Notes: generated by a model not told the origin, from the letters alone. Shown: positions 1 through 7,991, counted from the stretch's first letter. The stretch is DNA of 18,109 nucleotides from DATKYK01 sp034430255 (GCA_034430255.1 DAOUEU010000105.1:1-18109), one strand, 5' to 3'. Program-made: numbers and translations.

Positions 1-1181
1 CCTCGACATGGCAGGGGTTAATCTCAGGAACATCGGGGGTAGACCATATAACCCGGTTTGACCCTGGCCCCTTGGAAACCAAGATCGCCGCAGAGGTAAA
101 GAATTTCGACCCAGGTCAGTATTTAGACCGTAAATTGTACCGTCACATGGATCGTTTTGCTCAGTTTGCCGTAGTGGCAAGCCTTCAGGCTGTTGAGCAG
201 GCAAACATGAGGATAGATGACTCAAATGCCAGGGATATAGGTGTGGTTATTGGTGTAGGTCTTGGGGGGCTGAGCACCCTAATAGATCAGAACAAGGTAC
301 TCATGGAGCGGGGGCCCGATAGGGTAAGCCCCTTCCTTATTCCAATGATGATAGCTGATATGGCTTCTGGTCAGGTGGCGATTTCATTGGGGGCAAAGGG
401 TCCCAATTTCTGTACCACATCATCCTGTGCAAGTAGCTCCGATGCTGTCGGGGAGGCATTTGAGATTATCAGGCGCGGTGATGCCCAGGCGATGATTACA
501 GGGGGGGCTGAGGCGGTAATAACCCCACTTGCCTTTGCTGGCTTTAATGCAGCAAGGGCCCTTTCTACCAGGAACCATGAGCCACAGAAGGCATCCCGTC
601 CATTCGATGCCGAGCGAGATGGCTTCGTCATTGGGGAGGGGGGAGCGATCCTAGTAATGGAAAGCCTTCTCTTCGCTACGAAGCGGGGAGCACCTATTCT
701 GGCTGAGGTTGTGGGCTATGGTGCGGCAGGGGATGCCTACCATATTACCCAGCCAGCAGAGGGGGGTGAAGGTGGGGTCAGGTCCATGAGAATCGCTCTT
801 AGGGAAGCAGGGTTGGAACCTGGGGAGATAGATTACATAAACGCCCATGGCACATCAACTCCACTAAACGATAAGAATGAGACCATGGCGATAAAGACTG
901 TTTTTGGGAAGGAAGCCTACCGAATTCCCATAAGCTCCATAAAGTCGATGGTGGGGCATCTTCTGGGTGCAGCTGGAGCCTTAGAGGCAGCGATAAGTAT
1001 TCTCACTATCCAGAATGGGGTCATCCCACCGACAATAAATCTCACCTACCCCGATCCAGATTGCGACCTTGATTATGTGCCCAATGTGGCTCGTCAGGCG
1101 GTGGTGAATACGGTGTTATCTAATGTCTTTGGCTTTGGTGGGCACAACTCCACCCTTATCTTCAGCGGGTATGAGGAATAA
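1..1181 (+). CDS. fabF: 3-oxoacyl-[acyl-carrier-protein] synthase II, N-terminus cut off by the window edge
   Basis: Condensing enzyme of fatty-acid elongation: it joins malonyl-ACP to acyl-ACP in the cytoplasm. The reading frame is open from base 3, and the residues before the TTG at 72 (LISGTSGVDHITRFDPG) match the usual FabF N-terminal region. That TTG is therefore not the start, and roughly 30 residues lie outside the window. The thiolase-fold landmarks are all present: active-site Cys in TTSSCASS (codon 426-428), His in NAHGTSTPLND (846-848), Lys and His in IKSMVGHLLGAAG (942-944 and 957-959), and the C-terminal GFGGHN loop. The Cys-His-His triad indicates the FabF/FabB type rather than FabH. 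recJ starts 2 bases after the stop, so the two are probably co-transcribed although functionally unrelated. Identity is confident; FabF versus another KAS-II-like enzyme rests on family resemblance. Confidence 0.95.
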   Translation, partial: STWQGLISGTSGVDHITRFDPGPLETKIAAEVKNFDPGQYLDRKLYRHMDRFAQFAVVASLQAVEQANMRIDDSNARDIGVVIGVGLGGLSTLIDQNKVLMERGPDRVSPFLIPMMIADMASGQVAISLGAKGPNFCTTSSCASSSDAVGEAFEIIRRGDAQAMITGGAEAVITPLAFAGFNAARALSTRNHEPQKASRPFDAERDGFVIGEGGAILVMESLLFATKRGAPILAEVVGYGAAGDAYHITQPAEGGEGGVRSMRIALREAGLEPGEIDYINAHGTSTPLNDKNETMAIKTVFGKEAYRIPISSIKSMVGHLLGAAGALEAAISILTIQNGVIPPTINLTYPDPDCDLDYVPNVARQAVVNTVLSNVFGFGGHNSTLIFSGYEE

Positions 1182-1183
1182 GC

Positions 1184-2875
1184 ATGAACCGTAGACGATG
1201 GCAAATACAGCCTCGCCTGCCAGAAGAGCAGCTTGCAGGGATTTCGGGGAATAGACACCACCCTTTATTGGTTCAGCTCCTCTATAATCGTGGCATCAAT
1301 GACACAGAGCAAATTGAATCCTTTCTAGCCGCAGACGAGCGTTTGCTTAATGACCCTTTTCTGCTGCCCGATATGGATAGAGCGGTAGCCAGGATTTACC
1401 GCGCACTGCTCTCAGGGGAGGCTATTGCCATATATGGGGATTTCGATGCCGATGGGATAACGGCCACAACCCTCCTCTGTGAAGGGCTTTCCACTCTTGG
1501 GGGACATGTAATACCTTATATTCCCCACCGCGCTGATGAGGGGTATGGCATAAACGAGGCAGCATTAGCGCGCTTATCGCAACAGGGTATTGATTTAGTT
1601 ATTACTGTGGATTGCGGCATCAGCGCTAGTGATGAGATGGAAGTTGCGAAGCAACTAGGGCTTGATATCGTTATTACCGACCATCATACGGTTCCTCCTA
1701 AGATACCACAGGCTATCGCAGTGATCGATGCGAAGAGGGGCGACTCCCGTTACCCCTTCCCTGAGCTTGCCGGTGTGGGTGTGGCTTTCAAGCTCATGCA
1801 GGCACTTTTTAGTTCTCTGGGTAAGGACGGTGATATAGAGGTATTTTTGGACCTTGTTGCTCTGGGAACGGTGGCTGACATGGTCTCAGTCCTCGGAGAG
1901 AACCGCTACTTGGTAAAGCGTGGACTTGAAGTACTTCAAACTACAAAGAGGCCGGGATTAAGGGAGTTGGCCAGGAGCGCTGGAGTGCCTCTTTCAGGCA
2001 TAGATACTGAAATTATTTCCTGGGTTCTAGCACCTCGTCTCAATGCAGCGGGGCGGATGGACCATGCTGGCATAGGCTATCATCTATTAACGACTAGGTC
2101 TTCGGAGGAAGCTGAGAGGCTTGCCGGTATCCTAGAGAGGAAAAATGAGGAGAGAAAAAGGCTCACGGAGGAGATGTTGCTCAGGGCAAGGGAGCAGATA
2201 AGTGACACCGGAACCGATTTGCCCCTTATAATGGTTGGTGGCGAAGATTTTCATAGCGGGGTGGTGGGCGTGGTCGCTGGCAGATTGGTTGATGAGTTCT
2301 ACCGCCCCGTAGTCGTCTTCGAGCGGGGAAGGGAGTGGAGCCGGGGGAGCGCTCGCAGCATCCTCGATTTCGACATCATCGATGCCCTTAGCGATTGCAG
2401 CGCTCTCCTGTATCGATTTGGCGGGCATCCCAGGGCAGCGGGGTTTACTGTAGCTACCGAAAACCTGGATAAACTTCATAAACGACTGGTTGAGATTGCA
2501 TCAGACCAACTGGCATCTTTGGACCTCCGCCCCCTGATCTCCATTGATGCCGAGATGTCCCTGTCATCTCTCAACGGGAATACCTTCAAAATGATGCAGC
2601 AGCTTGCCCCCTTTGGATATGGCAATCCCATACCGGTATTTGCTGCACGTGATGTAAAGGTGGAGGAGTCTCGTTGCGTGGGAGGTAAAGGGGAGCACCT
2701 GAAGATGAAGCTAAGGGCGGATGGGGTAGCCTGGGATAGCATTGGCTTCAGGATGGGCCAGCTTGTGGGAAAGGTCACCCCACGGATAGACATCGTCTTC
2801 AGGGTTGATGTCGATCTGTGGGGTGGAGGGGAGAGGCTTCAGTTAAAAATCCTTGAGTTCGCTCCTTCCACATAA
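1184..2875 (+). CDS. recJ: Single-stranded-DNA-specific exonuclease RecJ
   Basis: A 563-aa DHH-superfamily 5'-3' single-strand DNA exonuclease used in recombination repair and mismatch repair. The visible phosphoesterase motifs are YGDFDADG (residues 84-91), VDCG (142-145), TDHH (165-168) and DLVALGTVADM (223-233). The DHHA1 part carries LNAAGRM (286-292), HSGVVGVVAGR (357-367) and the diagnostic GGHPRAAG (413-420). The tail (about 450-563) fits the OB-fold domain that binds single-stranded DNA. Length matches bacterial RecJ (about 560-580 aa). The ATG at 1184 follows a GAGGAAT ribosome-binding site that overlaps the end of fabF. All metal-ligand motifs are intact, so the enzyme should be active. 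No clear terminator follows. Confidence 0.96.
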   Translation: MNRRRWQIQPRLPEEQLAGISGNRHHPLLVQLLYNRGINDTEQIESFLAADERLLNDPFLLPDMDRAVARIYRALLSGEAIAIYGDFDADGITATTLLCEGLSTLGGHVIPYIPHRADEGYGINEAALARLSQQGIDLVITVDCGISASDEMEVAKQLGLDIVITDHHTVPPKIPQAIAVIDAKRGDSRYPFPELAGVGVAFKLMQALFSSLGKDGDIEVFLDLVALGTVADMVSVLGENRYLVKRGLEVLQTTKRPGLRELARSAGVPLSGIDTEIISWVLAPRLNAAGRMDHAGIGYHLLTTRSSEEAERLAGILERKNEERKRLTEEMLLRAREQISDTGTDLPLIMVGGEDFHSGVVGVVAGRLVDEFYRPVVVFERGREWSRGSARSILDFDIIDALSDCSALLYRFGGHPRAAGFTVATENLDKLHKRLVEIASDQLASLDLRPLISIDAEMSLSSLNGNTFKMMQQLAPFGYGNPIPVFAARDVKVEESRCVGGKGEHLKMKLRADGVAWDSIGFRMGQLVGKVTPRIDIVFRVDVDLWGGGERLQLKILEFAPST

Positions 2876-3099
2876 ACTAGTGCCCGACAGCATTTTGCCC
2901 TTTATTCTTATCCGCAAGTGTATTTAGCTTGCTTTCGGGAGACTTTACTGAAAAGATGAGAGTCTACTGTGGGCTATTTTCAACCAAGTCCAGCGTACTG
3001 CTTGCTGGCGGTATCACCGCTGATGATAATGTCGCATATTTGCGCCGGCCTTGTCTATCAGTAGTATGGAGACAGGAACCCGGATACCGATGGGCCTGG

Positions 3100-3119
3100 A
3101 TTCCCGCCTGCGCGGCAAT
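3100..3119. repeat. dRS3-like palindromic repeat (imperfect)
   Basis: ATTCCCGCCTGCGCGGCAAT reads ATTCCCGC, then a 4-base loop, then GCGGcAAT, so one base of the palindrome is changed. This ATTCCC...GGGAAT palindrome, often inside the phrase TGGATTCCCGCCTGCGCGGGAATGACA, is a dispersed intergenic element seen in many bacteria (called dRS3 in Neisseria). Here it lies between recJ and the 3' end of lgt, and could fold in RNA from either strand. The rest of this 266-base gap holds nothing else I can support. Confidence 0.5.
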
Positions 3120-3141
3120 GACAGAGGAGGGCTGATAATTG

Positions 3142-4005
3142 TTAAGGTAGAGGTAATTGCACCTCTTCTGCAGGAGGCTCATCTATAGAATCAGCCATCG
3201 CTCTTCTCATCCTGTAAATGAATAGTGGAACGCAAATAGCCAGCACCATAAGAGTGATGAAGTGGGGTGAATGCAGCAGGCCACACACATTTATCTGATT
3301 CGGTGTCACCAAACGGGTGAACTCGATGAAGAAACGCCCAAAGGAATATAGTGAAAGGTAAAGAAGAAATAGAGAGCCATCCGGCTTTAGCCGCCCTTTA
3401 AGACGCCAGAGCAAGGCAAATAACAGTATGTCCCAGATAATCTCATAAACCGGTGATGGGTGGGTTGCTGCGGTCGGGGAATAACCGGCCTGAGCCAGTA
3501 TGTGAGGGGCAACAGCATTATTGCTGGTGTAAACGAAACCCCAGGGCAGCGAAGTCGGTGTCCCGCAAGCATCGCCGTTTATAGTGCACCCGATCCTACC
3601 AACTGCCTGGGCCAGGAGCAGTGCTGGGGCAATGGCATCGGCGAGGCGACCCAGCGAGAGATTTTTAATCCTTGCATATATACAAACGGCAAGAGCCCCT
3701 CCAAGGATTGCACCCAAAATGGATAATCCGCTGAAGAATTGGGTAAATATCAGCGTGGGGTTATCGATATATGTGCTATTTAAGTAGTCTATGACGTGGA
3801 ATGCCCTGGCACCGATAATGCCGCCAATGATCGCCCAGGGAGCTGCGCTATAGATGACCTCTCTCTTGATACCGACGCCTTTAGCCAGCCAAACGGATGC
3901 CCCGATTCCTACCATGACAGCTAGGGACACCATGATCCCATGCCAGCCTATCTCGAAGGAGCCAATGCTGAAGAGTATAGGGTCGATACCTATTTCAATT
4001 GACAC
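3142..4005 (-). CDS. lgt: Prolipoprotein diacylglyceryl transferase
   Basis: Integral membrane enzyme that moves diacylglycerol from phosphatidylglycerol onto the lipobox cysteine of prolipoproteins, the first step of lipoprotein maturation. Several hydrophobic helices are visible. The Lgt signature region reads GRIGCTINGDACGTPTSLPW, with Cys where most families have Asn. The conserved WHGIMV segment lies near the N-terminus and HPSPVYE lies later. I chose the GTG at 4005 (287 aa, beginning SIEIGIDPILFSIG, which matches the family N-terminus). The ATG at 4026 would add MVLECHK but has no ribosome-binding site and would sit between the -35 and -10 of a strong promoter. The gene diverges from the recombinase at 4272. 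A short hairpin (AGAGGT/ACCTCT, 3149-3166) lies in its last codons. Confidence 0.93.
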   Translation of the reverse strand: MSIEIGIDPILFSIGSFEIGWHGIMVSLAVMVGIGASVWLAKGVGIKREVIYSAAPWAIIGGIIGARAFHVIDYLNSTYIDNPTLIFTQFFSGLSILGAILGGALAVCIYARIKNLSLGRLADAIAPALLLAQAVGRIGCTINGDACGTPTSLPWGFVYTSNNAVAPHILAQAGYSPTAATHPSPVYEIIWDILLFALLWRLKGRLKPDGSLFLLYLSLYSFGRFFIEFTRLVTPNQINVCGLLHSPHFITLMVLAICVPLFIYRMRRAMADSIDEPPAEEVQLPLP

Positions 4006-4013
4006 TTTATGGC

Positions 4014-4043
4014 ATTCTAAGACCATTTACCACATAGTGTCAA
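4014..4043 (-). promoter_or_regulatory. Sigma-70-type promoter of lgt
   Basis: On the minus strand, TTGACA (4043-4038) is followed by an 18-base spacer and TAGAAT (4019-4014), five of six matches to TATAAT. Transcription would begin near 4006-4007, one or two bases before the GTG at 4005, which would make the mRNA leaderless. Confidence 0.55.
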
Positions 4044-4229
4044 CAAACGAAGCTAAGCATTATCCAAGGCGGTTCCCTCTCTTGAGATTACACCACCGCT
4101 GAGGCAGCTACTACAGAAATTGACATAAATATGTTTTAATCATGTGAACTCATCTATCTGAAAAATGTTCAGGATTTGGAGAAGGGATTGCGCAAATTTT
4201 TCGATAAGCGTGCATACTTTGTAGGATTA

Positions 4230-4238
4230 TGTTAAAAT
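4230..4238 (+). promoter_or_regulatory. Extended -10 promoter of the tyrosine recombinase gene
   Basis: TG, one base, then TAAAAT (4233-4238) forms an extended -10 element. No good -35 is visible at the right distance, which is tolerated by extended -10 promoters. The leader to the ATG at 4272 would be about 27 bases and contains GGAG at 4261-4264. Confidence 0.4.
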
Positions 4239-4271
4239 AGGGCAATCCAAGATTAATATAGGAGAACAAGG

Positions 4272-5183
4272 ATGGGGGATGAAATTCAGAGCTTTTTAAA
4301 TCATCTATTAGTAGAGAAAGGGTTTTCTGAAAATACCATCCATGCCTATAGAAATGACCTCAATCAGCTTGCTGATTTCCTAGGGGAAAGGGCAGGGGCG
4401 CCAGGACATAAAACTGAGTGGTCTGCCGTAGATCGCAATCTTCTCATCAGTTACATCCTCGATTTAAAGGATAGAAATTATGCACCGGCCACTGTGGCTC
4501 GCAAGGTTGCCGCGGTGAAGTCTTTCTTTGACTTTATGGTTAATGATGGTGCCCTACGCAACGACCCAACCGAGAACTTGAGTTCGCCGAAGGTGGGCAA
4601 ATCATTGCCCAAACCCCTCTCAGTTGCTGAGGTAGAAGCGCTGCTGTCAGCACCGGTTAAGCTTTCTTCGCCCGAGGCAAAACGTGATGTGGCGATGCTT
4701 GAACTACTCTATGCCTGTGGCATGAGAGTATCTGAGCTTGTTTCACTTAACACGGTGGATGTGAACCTCGATGCGGGATTTGTGCGCTGCCTGGGAAAGG
4801 GATCCAAGGAGCGGATTATCCCAATACATCAGCGTGCAGCCCAGTCTATTAAAGAATACATGGTGGCGGTTCGCCCCCTTCTGCTGCGTGATGAGGAAGA
4901 AGAGGCTTTATTCTTAAATCGCAGAGGGGAGCGCCTCACGAGGCAGGGCTTCTGGCTCATTCTTAAGAACCATGCTGAGGCAGCGGGTATAAAAAGGGAG
5001 GTTACCCCCCATACCCTGCGGCATAGCTTTGCCACTCATATCTTGAGCGGTGGAGCTGACCTGAGGGCGGTTCAGGAGCTGCTGGGGCATGCTAGCATCT
5101 CCTCAACACAGATATATACTCATCTTACCAGCGAGCATGTGCGCCAGGCTTATGAGAAAGCACACCCCAGAGCTCGAGATTAA
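4272..5183 (+). CDS. XerC/XerD-type site-specific tyrosine recombinase
   Basis: A 303-aa tyrosine recombinase of Xer size. Xer proteins resolve chromosome dimers at dif beside FtsK. Residues 1-95 form the core DNA-binding domain (SAM-like; FLNHLLVEKGFSENTIHAYRNDL region), and residues 110-303 form the catalytic domain. All catalytic residues are visible: R152 (GMRVSEL), K176 (GKGSKER), H247 and R250 (HTLRH), H273 (LGHAS) and Y282 (IYTH). The ATG at 4272 has GGAG 7 bases upstream. It stands alone, without phage or integron genes, which fits a housekeeping Xer rather than an integrase. I cannot tell XerC from XerD by eye; many bacteria of this kind use a single Xer. No dif-like site was recognised in the window. 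Confidence 0.92.
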   Translation: MGDEIQSFLNHLLVEKGFSENTIHAYRNDLNQLADFLGERAGAPGHKTEWSAVDRNLLISYILDLKDRNYAPATVARKVAAVKSFFDFMVNDGALRNDPTENLSSPKVGKSLPKPLSVAEVEALLSAPVKLSSPEAKRDVAMLELLYACGMRVSELVSLNTVDVNLDAGFVRCLGKGSKERIIPIHQRAAQSIKEYMVAVRPLLLRDEEEEALFLNRRGERLTRQGFWLILKNHAEAAGIKREVTPHTLRHSFATHILSGGADLRAVQELLGHASISSTQIYTHLTSEHVRQAYEKAHPRARD

Positions 5184-5291
5184 TAATTGCTTTGTGGGGC
5201 TAAGGCATCGCGGCAGCGGGATTCAGATATATGTGGTTATGCAAAGGGAAAAGGTTGAAGGGTTGGTTTAAAAGGGGATAGTTTTTAAGAT

Positions 5292-5313
5292 ATCTCAATA
5301 TAGAGATTTTCTT
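5292..5313 (+). terminator. Weak AT-rich hairpin with T-rich tail after the recombinase gene
   Basis: ATCTC (5292-5296), loop AATATA, GAGAT (5303-5307), then TTTCTT. The stem is only 5 bp and AT-rich, so this is a weak terminator candidate at best. The remaining gap to 5456 holds a TTGGCA/TATTAT pair (5329-5355) with a 15-base spacer that could be a poor promoter for the next operon. Confidence 0.2.
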
Positions 5314-5456
5314 CCCTGCCCCATGCTCTTGGCAGAGTGTCGCAAGAGATATTATGAATGAGGTAAACGGGACTATCTCGTAACGGATATCATTGGAGTG
5401 TAGGATATTAGATCGACAAGCAGTAATAGCTTGAATGATGCAAATAAAAAGGTCTA

Positions 5457-5648
5457 ATGGTGAAAACTGAGTTTGTTAATGGGACGCTAATTGGTATAAG
5501 AGATGGACCGGCCATTGTTATTGAGGTAATGGGGCAAGAAAAGAAGTTTCTGTTGGACTGTGAGGTTAGTGTAGAGTGGGCGTTCTCTCGTATGAATACA
5601 AGGGTGATATGTGTTCTGGAGGATGAAAGAGTTATCAAGGTGGAGTAA
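5457..5648 (+). CDS. Small conserved-looking protein of unknown function ahead of uvrC
   Basis: A 63-aa protein I do not recognise. It has no membrane segment and no signal peptide. The pattern of short alternating hydrophobic strands (EFVNGTLIGIRDGPAIVIEV, KKFLLDCEVSVEW, TRVICVLEDERVIKVE) suggests a small beta-barrel, perhaps OB- or SH3-like. The ATG at 5457 follows AAAAAGG (5446-5452); a GTG directly after it is also possible. It ends 3 bases before the next gene, whose ribosome-binding site GGTGGAG lies inside its last codons. Together with the 110-aa gene and uvrC it forms a likely three-gene operon. It is probably a real gene, because it has a good start signal, tight packing and a coding-like composition. 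Confidence 0.7.
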   Translation: MVKTEFVNGTLIGIRDGPAIVIEVMGQEKKFLLDCEVSVEWAFSRMNTRVICVLEDERVIKVE

Positions 5649-5651
5649 TAT

Positions 5652-5984
5652 ATGCCTAAGAAGTCACATCGTGTCGCCTCACGGCAGGCGGCTTCTAGTA
5701 AAGAGAGAAAGCGAAAGAAGAAGTCGCAAGGCCCTTCGAGGCATTCAATCCCTGCTGGTGCTACTCCTGATATCTCAGCTGAATTCACTGCTGAGACTCC
5801 TGTCATGCCCTCAACCGTGGCAACACCGGAGCCTAAAATTACCTCTAATGTGACCCGGACCACTACTGCTGCGCAAAAGGAGGCTCCACGCTATCAATAT
5901 GTCATCGCAGATTTGCGAAAGACATCACTGATTGCAGGGGCCATGATCATCATCCTCATAGTGCTCGTCTTTGTGCTGGGATAG
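5652..5984 (+). CDS. Basic protein with a C-terminal membrane anchor, unknown function
   Basis: A 110-aa protein. Residues 1-35 are extremely basic (KKSHR, KERKRKKK). Residues 36-75 are a Pro/Thr/Ala-rich linker (PAGATPD, AETPVMPSTVATPEP). Residues 88-110 form one hydrophobic helix (SLIAGAMIIILIVLVFVLG) ending at the C-terminus, so the protein is tail-anchored with a cytoplasmic basic tail that could touch nucleic acid or acidic lipid. The start is ATG at 5652 with GGTGGAG 6 bases upstream. It sits 3 bases after the 63-aa gene and 6 bases before uvrC. No enzymatic motif is visible and no function can be assigned; membrane tethering of a nucleic-acid process is only a guess. Confidence 0.72.
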   Translation: MPKKSHRVASRQAASSKERKRKKKSQGPSRHSIPAGATPDISAEFTAETPVMPSTVATPEPKITSNVTRTTTAAQKEAPRYQYVIADLRKTSLIAGAMIIILIVLVFVLG

Positions 5985-5990
5985 GACGCC

Positions 5991-7829
5991 ATGGAAGCGA
6001 GGCGCTTCGATGAGCAGCTAAAGGCATTACCCCAGAAGACAGGTGTTTACCTTTTTAAAGATACATCGGGCAATGTTATATATGTAGGAAAGGCCAGCAA
6101 TCTCCATAATCGGATAAGAAGCTATTTTGGCACTCCTCATGCGCTATCCTCAAAGATACAGAGGATGGTGGCCAGGGTAAGCAGCTTCGAGTTCTTTATT
6201 ACTGATTCGGAACAGGAGGCACTTATACTAGAGTGCAACCTGATCAAGAAACACCACCCTCGCTACAATGTACGCCTCAAGGATGATAAAACCTACCCCT
6301 ATCTAAAGATCAATATCCAGGACGATTGGGCTGGGGTTCATGTTACCCGGCGAGTCGATGAGGATGGCAGCCGCTACTTCGGGCCCTTCGCCAGTGCTGG
6401 CTCGGTGAGAAAGACACTCGACCTGTTACAGAGGCTTTTCCCTTTCCGCCCCTGTAAAAGGGCGATCAGCGGGACTGACCGCAGACCCTGTCTTGAGTAT
6501 GACATCCACCGCTGTGCTGGCCCCTGCATTGGTGCTGTCTCGAGGGATGAATACCGCGAGATTATTAATGAGGTGGTTATGTTTCTGGAGGGAAAGCACG
6601 AGAGCGTGGTGAAGGAGCTACGGCGAAAGATGGCGGGGGCATCGGAGAGGCTGGAGTTCGAGCAGGCTGCAGTTCTGCGCGACCAGATCCGTGCTGTGGA
6701 AATGGTAACCGAGCGCCAGAAAATCTCTTCAACCGATAGACGTGATCAGGATGTCATAGCCCTGGCGACTAGCGGTGATCAGGCCTATGTTGAGGTCTTC
6801 TTCATCCGGGGAGGTCGGCTCGTTGAGCGGGACCACTTTATGGTGAAAGGAGCTAAGGATGAGGAGCCAGGGTGGATAATGGCGGGCTTCCTGAACCAGT
6901 TTTATCACTCCGCGACTTATGTACCACCTGTCATCATGCTTCAGCATCGCCCTGATGATATGTTGTTACTGCAGAGGGCGCTGGCGAGCAAGCGAGGGCG
7001 GAAAAGAACGAAGGTCAGCCTTGTGGTGCCACAACGTGGTGAGAAGAGGAGGCTGGTGGAAATGGTTGTGGAGAATGCTCGACAGGGCCTGGAACAGCTC
7101 AGGGTGAGGCAGCTCGCTGAACCGGAGACAACTGCTGCTGCTCTTGAGAAACTGAGTGATGCTCTGTATCTGCCTCAGGCTCCGAAGAGAGTGGAGTGCT
7201 ATGACATTTCGGATATTCGTGGGACGTTGGCTGTGGGCAGCATGGTGGTATTCCAGGAGGGGCAGCCCGTGAAGGCTCACTACCGCCGATTTCGCATAAA
7301 AACAGTGGATGGCGCCGACGACTACGCCATGATCAAGGAGGTCTTAAGGAGACGCTTTAAAAGGGCTGAAGGTTTCAAGAATAGAGATACATCAGGGTGG
7401 ACTATAGTCCCCGACCTGGTGCTCATCGATGGCGGTAGGGGGCATCTGAATGCAGCAGGCGAGGCTATGCGGGAAATGGGGGTGGAATTCATACCAGTTG
7501 CCAGCATTGCCAAGGAGAACGAGGAGCTTTTTCGCCCTGGAATAGCCGAACCAATAATCCTGCACCCTGCGTCGTCAGCTTTATACCTGGTGCAGCGAAT
7601 TCGTGATGAGGCACATCGATTTGCCATAGGCTATCACCGCAGGGTGCGGCGCAGTGAGACGATGGCATCAGCGCTGGATAGTGTACCTGGGATTGGCCCC
7701 AAGCGCAAGCGGGCGCTTTTACAAAAGTTTGGCTCGGTGCGGGCAGTCAAGGAGTCCCCGATAGATGAGATGGCCGCGGTTATAGGCATGACCCAATCCC
7801 TGGCGCAGAAGGTAAAGGAATCTTTATAA
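5991..7829 (+). CDS. uvrC: UvrABC excinuclease subunit C
   Basis: A 612-aa nuclease subunit that makes both incisions around DNA damage after UvrB loading. Domains in order: GIY-YIG nuclease (GVY 18-20, YVG 31-33, R41, E76); a cysteine cluster C155, C167, C175, C179 matching the UvrC [4Fe-4S] site; a UVR/UvrB-binding motif (about 207-240, LEFEQAAVLRDQI); an RNase-H-like 5' nuclease domain with CYDIS (D405), LVLIDGG (D480) and RDEAHRFA (H542); and C-terminal helix-hairpin-helix motifs (about 565-612, VPGIGPKRKRALLQKFG). Length is normal for the family. The start is ATG at 5991, preceded by AGGA 4 bases away. It is last in an apparent operon with two small unknown genes. All active-site residues are present. 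Confidence 0.97.
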   Translation: MEARRFDEQLKALPQKTGVYLFKDTSGNVIYVGKASNLHNRIRSYFGTPHALSSKIQRMVARVSSFEFFITDSEQEALILECNLIKKHHPRYNVRLKDDKTYPYLKINIQDDWAGVHVTRRVDEDGSRYFGPFASAGSVRKTLDLLQRLFPFRPCKRAISGTDRRPCLEYDIHRCAGPCIGAVSRDEYREIINEVVMFLEGKHESVVKELRRKMAGASERLEFEQAAVLRDQIRAVEMVTERQKISSTDRRDQDVIALATSGDQAYVEVFFIRGGRLVERDHFMVKGAKDEEPGWIMAGFLNQFYHSATYVPPVIMLQHRPDDMLLLQRALASKRGRKRTKVSLVVPQRGEKRRLVEMVVENARQGLEQLRVRQLAEPETTAAALEKLSDALYLPQAPKRVECYDISDIRGTLAVGSMVVFQEGQPVKAHYRRFRIKTVDGADDYAMIKEVLRRRFKRAEGFKNRDTSGWTIVPDLVLIDGGRGHLNAAGEAMREMGVEFIPVASIAKENEELFRPGIAEPIILHPASSALYLVQRIRDEAHRFAIGYHRRVRRSETMASALDSVPGIGPKRKRALLQKFGSVRAVKESPIDEMAAVIGMTQSLAQKVKESL

Positions 7830-7870
7830 TTATCGGTATTGCCTGCTATTTGACGCTTGGTCTGAGCCAG

Positions 7871-7951
7871 CTATTTGCGTATTCGTGTTTCTTTGATACT
7901 TTTTTTCTTCCACATGCCATCTACTTCAATATATTCATCTTCGTAGTGACC
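7871..7951 (-). pseudogene. C-terminal remnant of a SnoaL/NTF2-like protein
   Basis: The minus strand encodes GHYEDEYIEVDGMWKKKSI and a few more residues before a TAG. This is the typical last strand pair of SnoaL-like/NTF2-fold proteins (GxYxDEYVxxDGxWxIxxxxxxR). A TGA codon lies directly upstream in the same frame (residues ...VNG*), and a related-looking stretch (KPNGKW) lies in the neighbouring frame up to about 7980. The rest of the gene is missing: the flavin oxidoreductase gene ends at 7992. I read this as the tail of a decayed gene. The match rests on one motif of about 26 residues, so certainty is moderate. Confidence 0.45.
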
Positions 7952-7991
7952 TCAGCCATTTACCATTGGGTTTGGCTGTATCACCACATAC

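Noticed and set aside
2929..3135. 68-codon plus-strand frame containing LLAGGITADDNV, which recalls the LAGGxxPENV loop of TrpF-like barrels
   Set aside because: Only about a dozen residues resemble the loop, the rest is unlike any barrel, the frame ends by reading through the dispersed palindrome, and there is no ribosome-binding site.
4120..4140. TTGACA at 4120-4125 as a second promoter for the recombinase
   Set aside because: No acceptable -10 lies 16-18 bases downstream; TTTAAT is only 9 bases away.
5408..5863. 151-codon minus-strand frame opposite the two small genes before uvrC
   Set aside because: Ser/Thr-rich low-quality translation opposite two plus-strand genes with good ribosome-binding sites and tight spacing.
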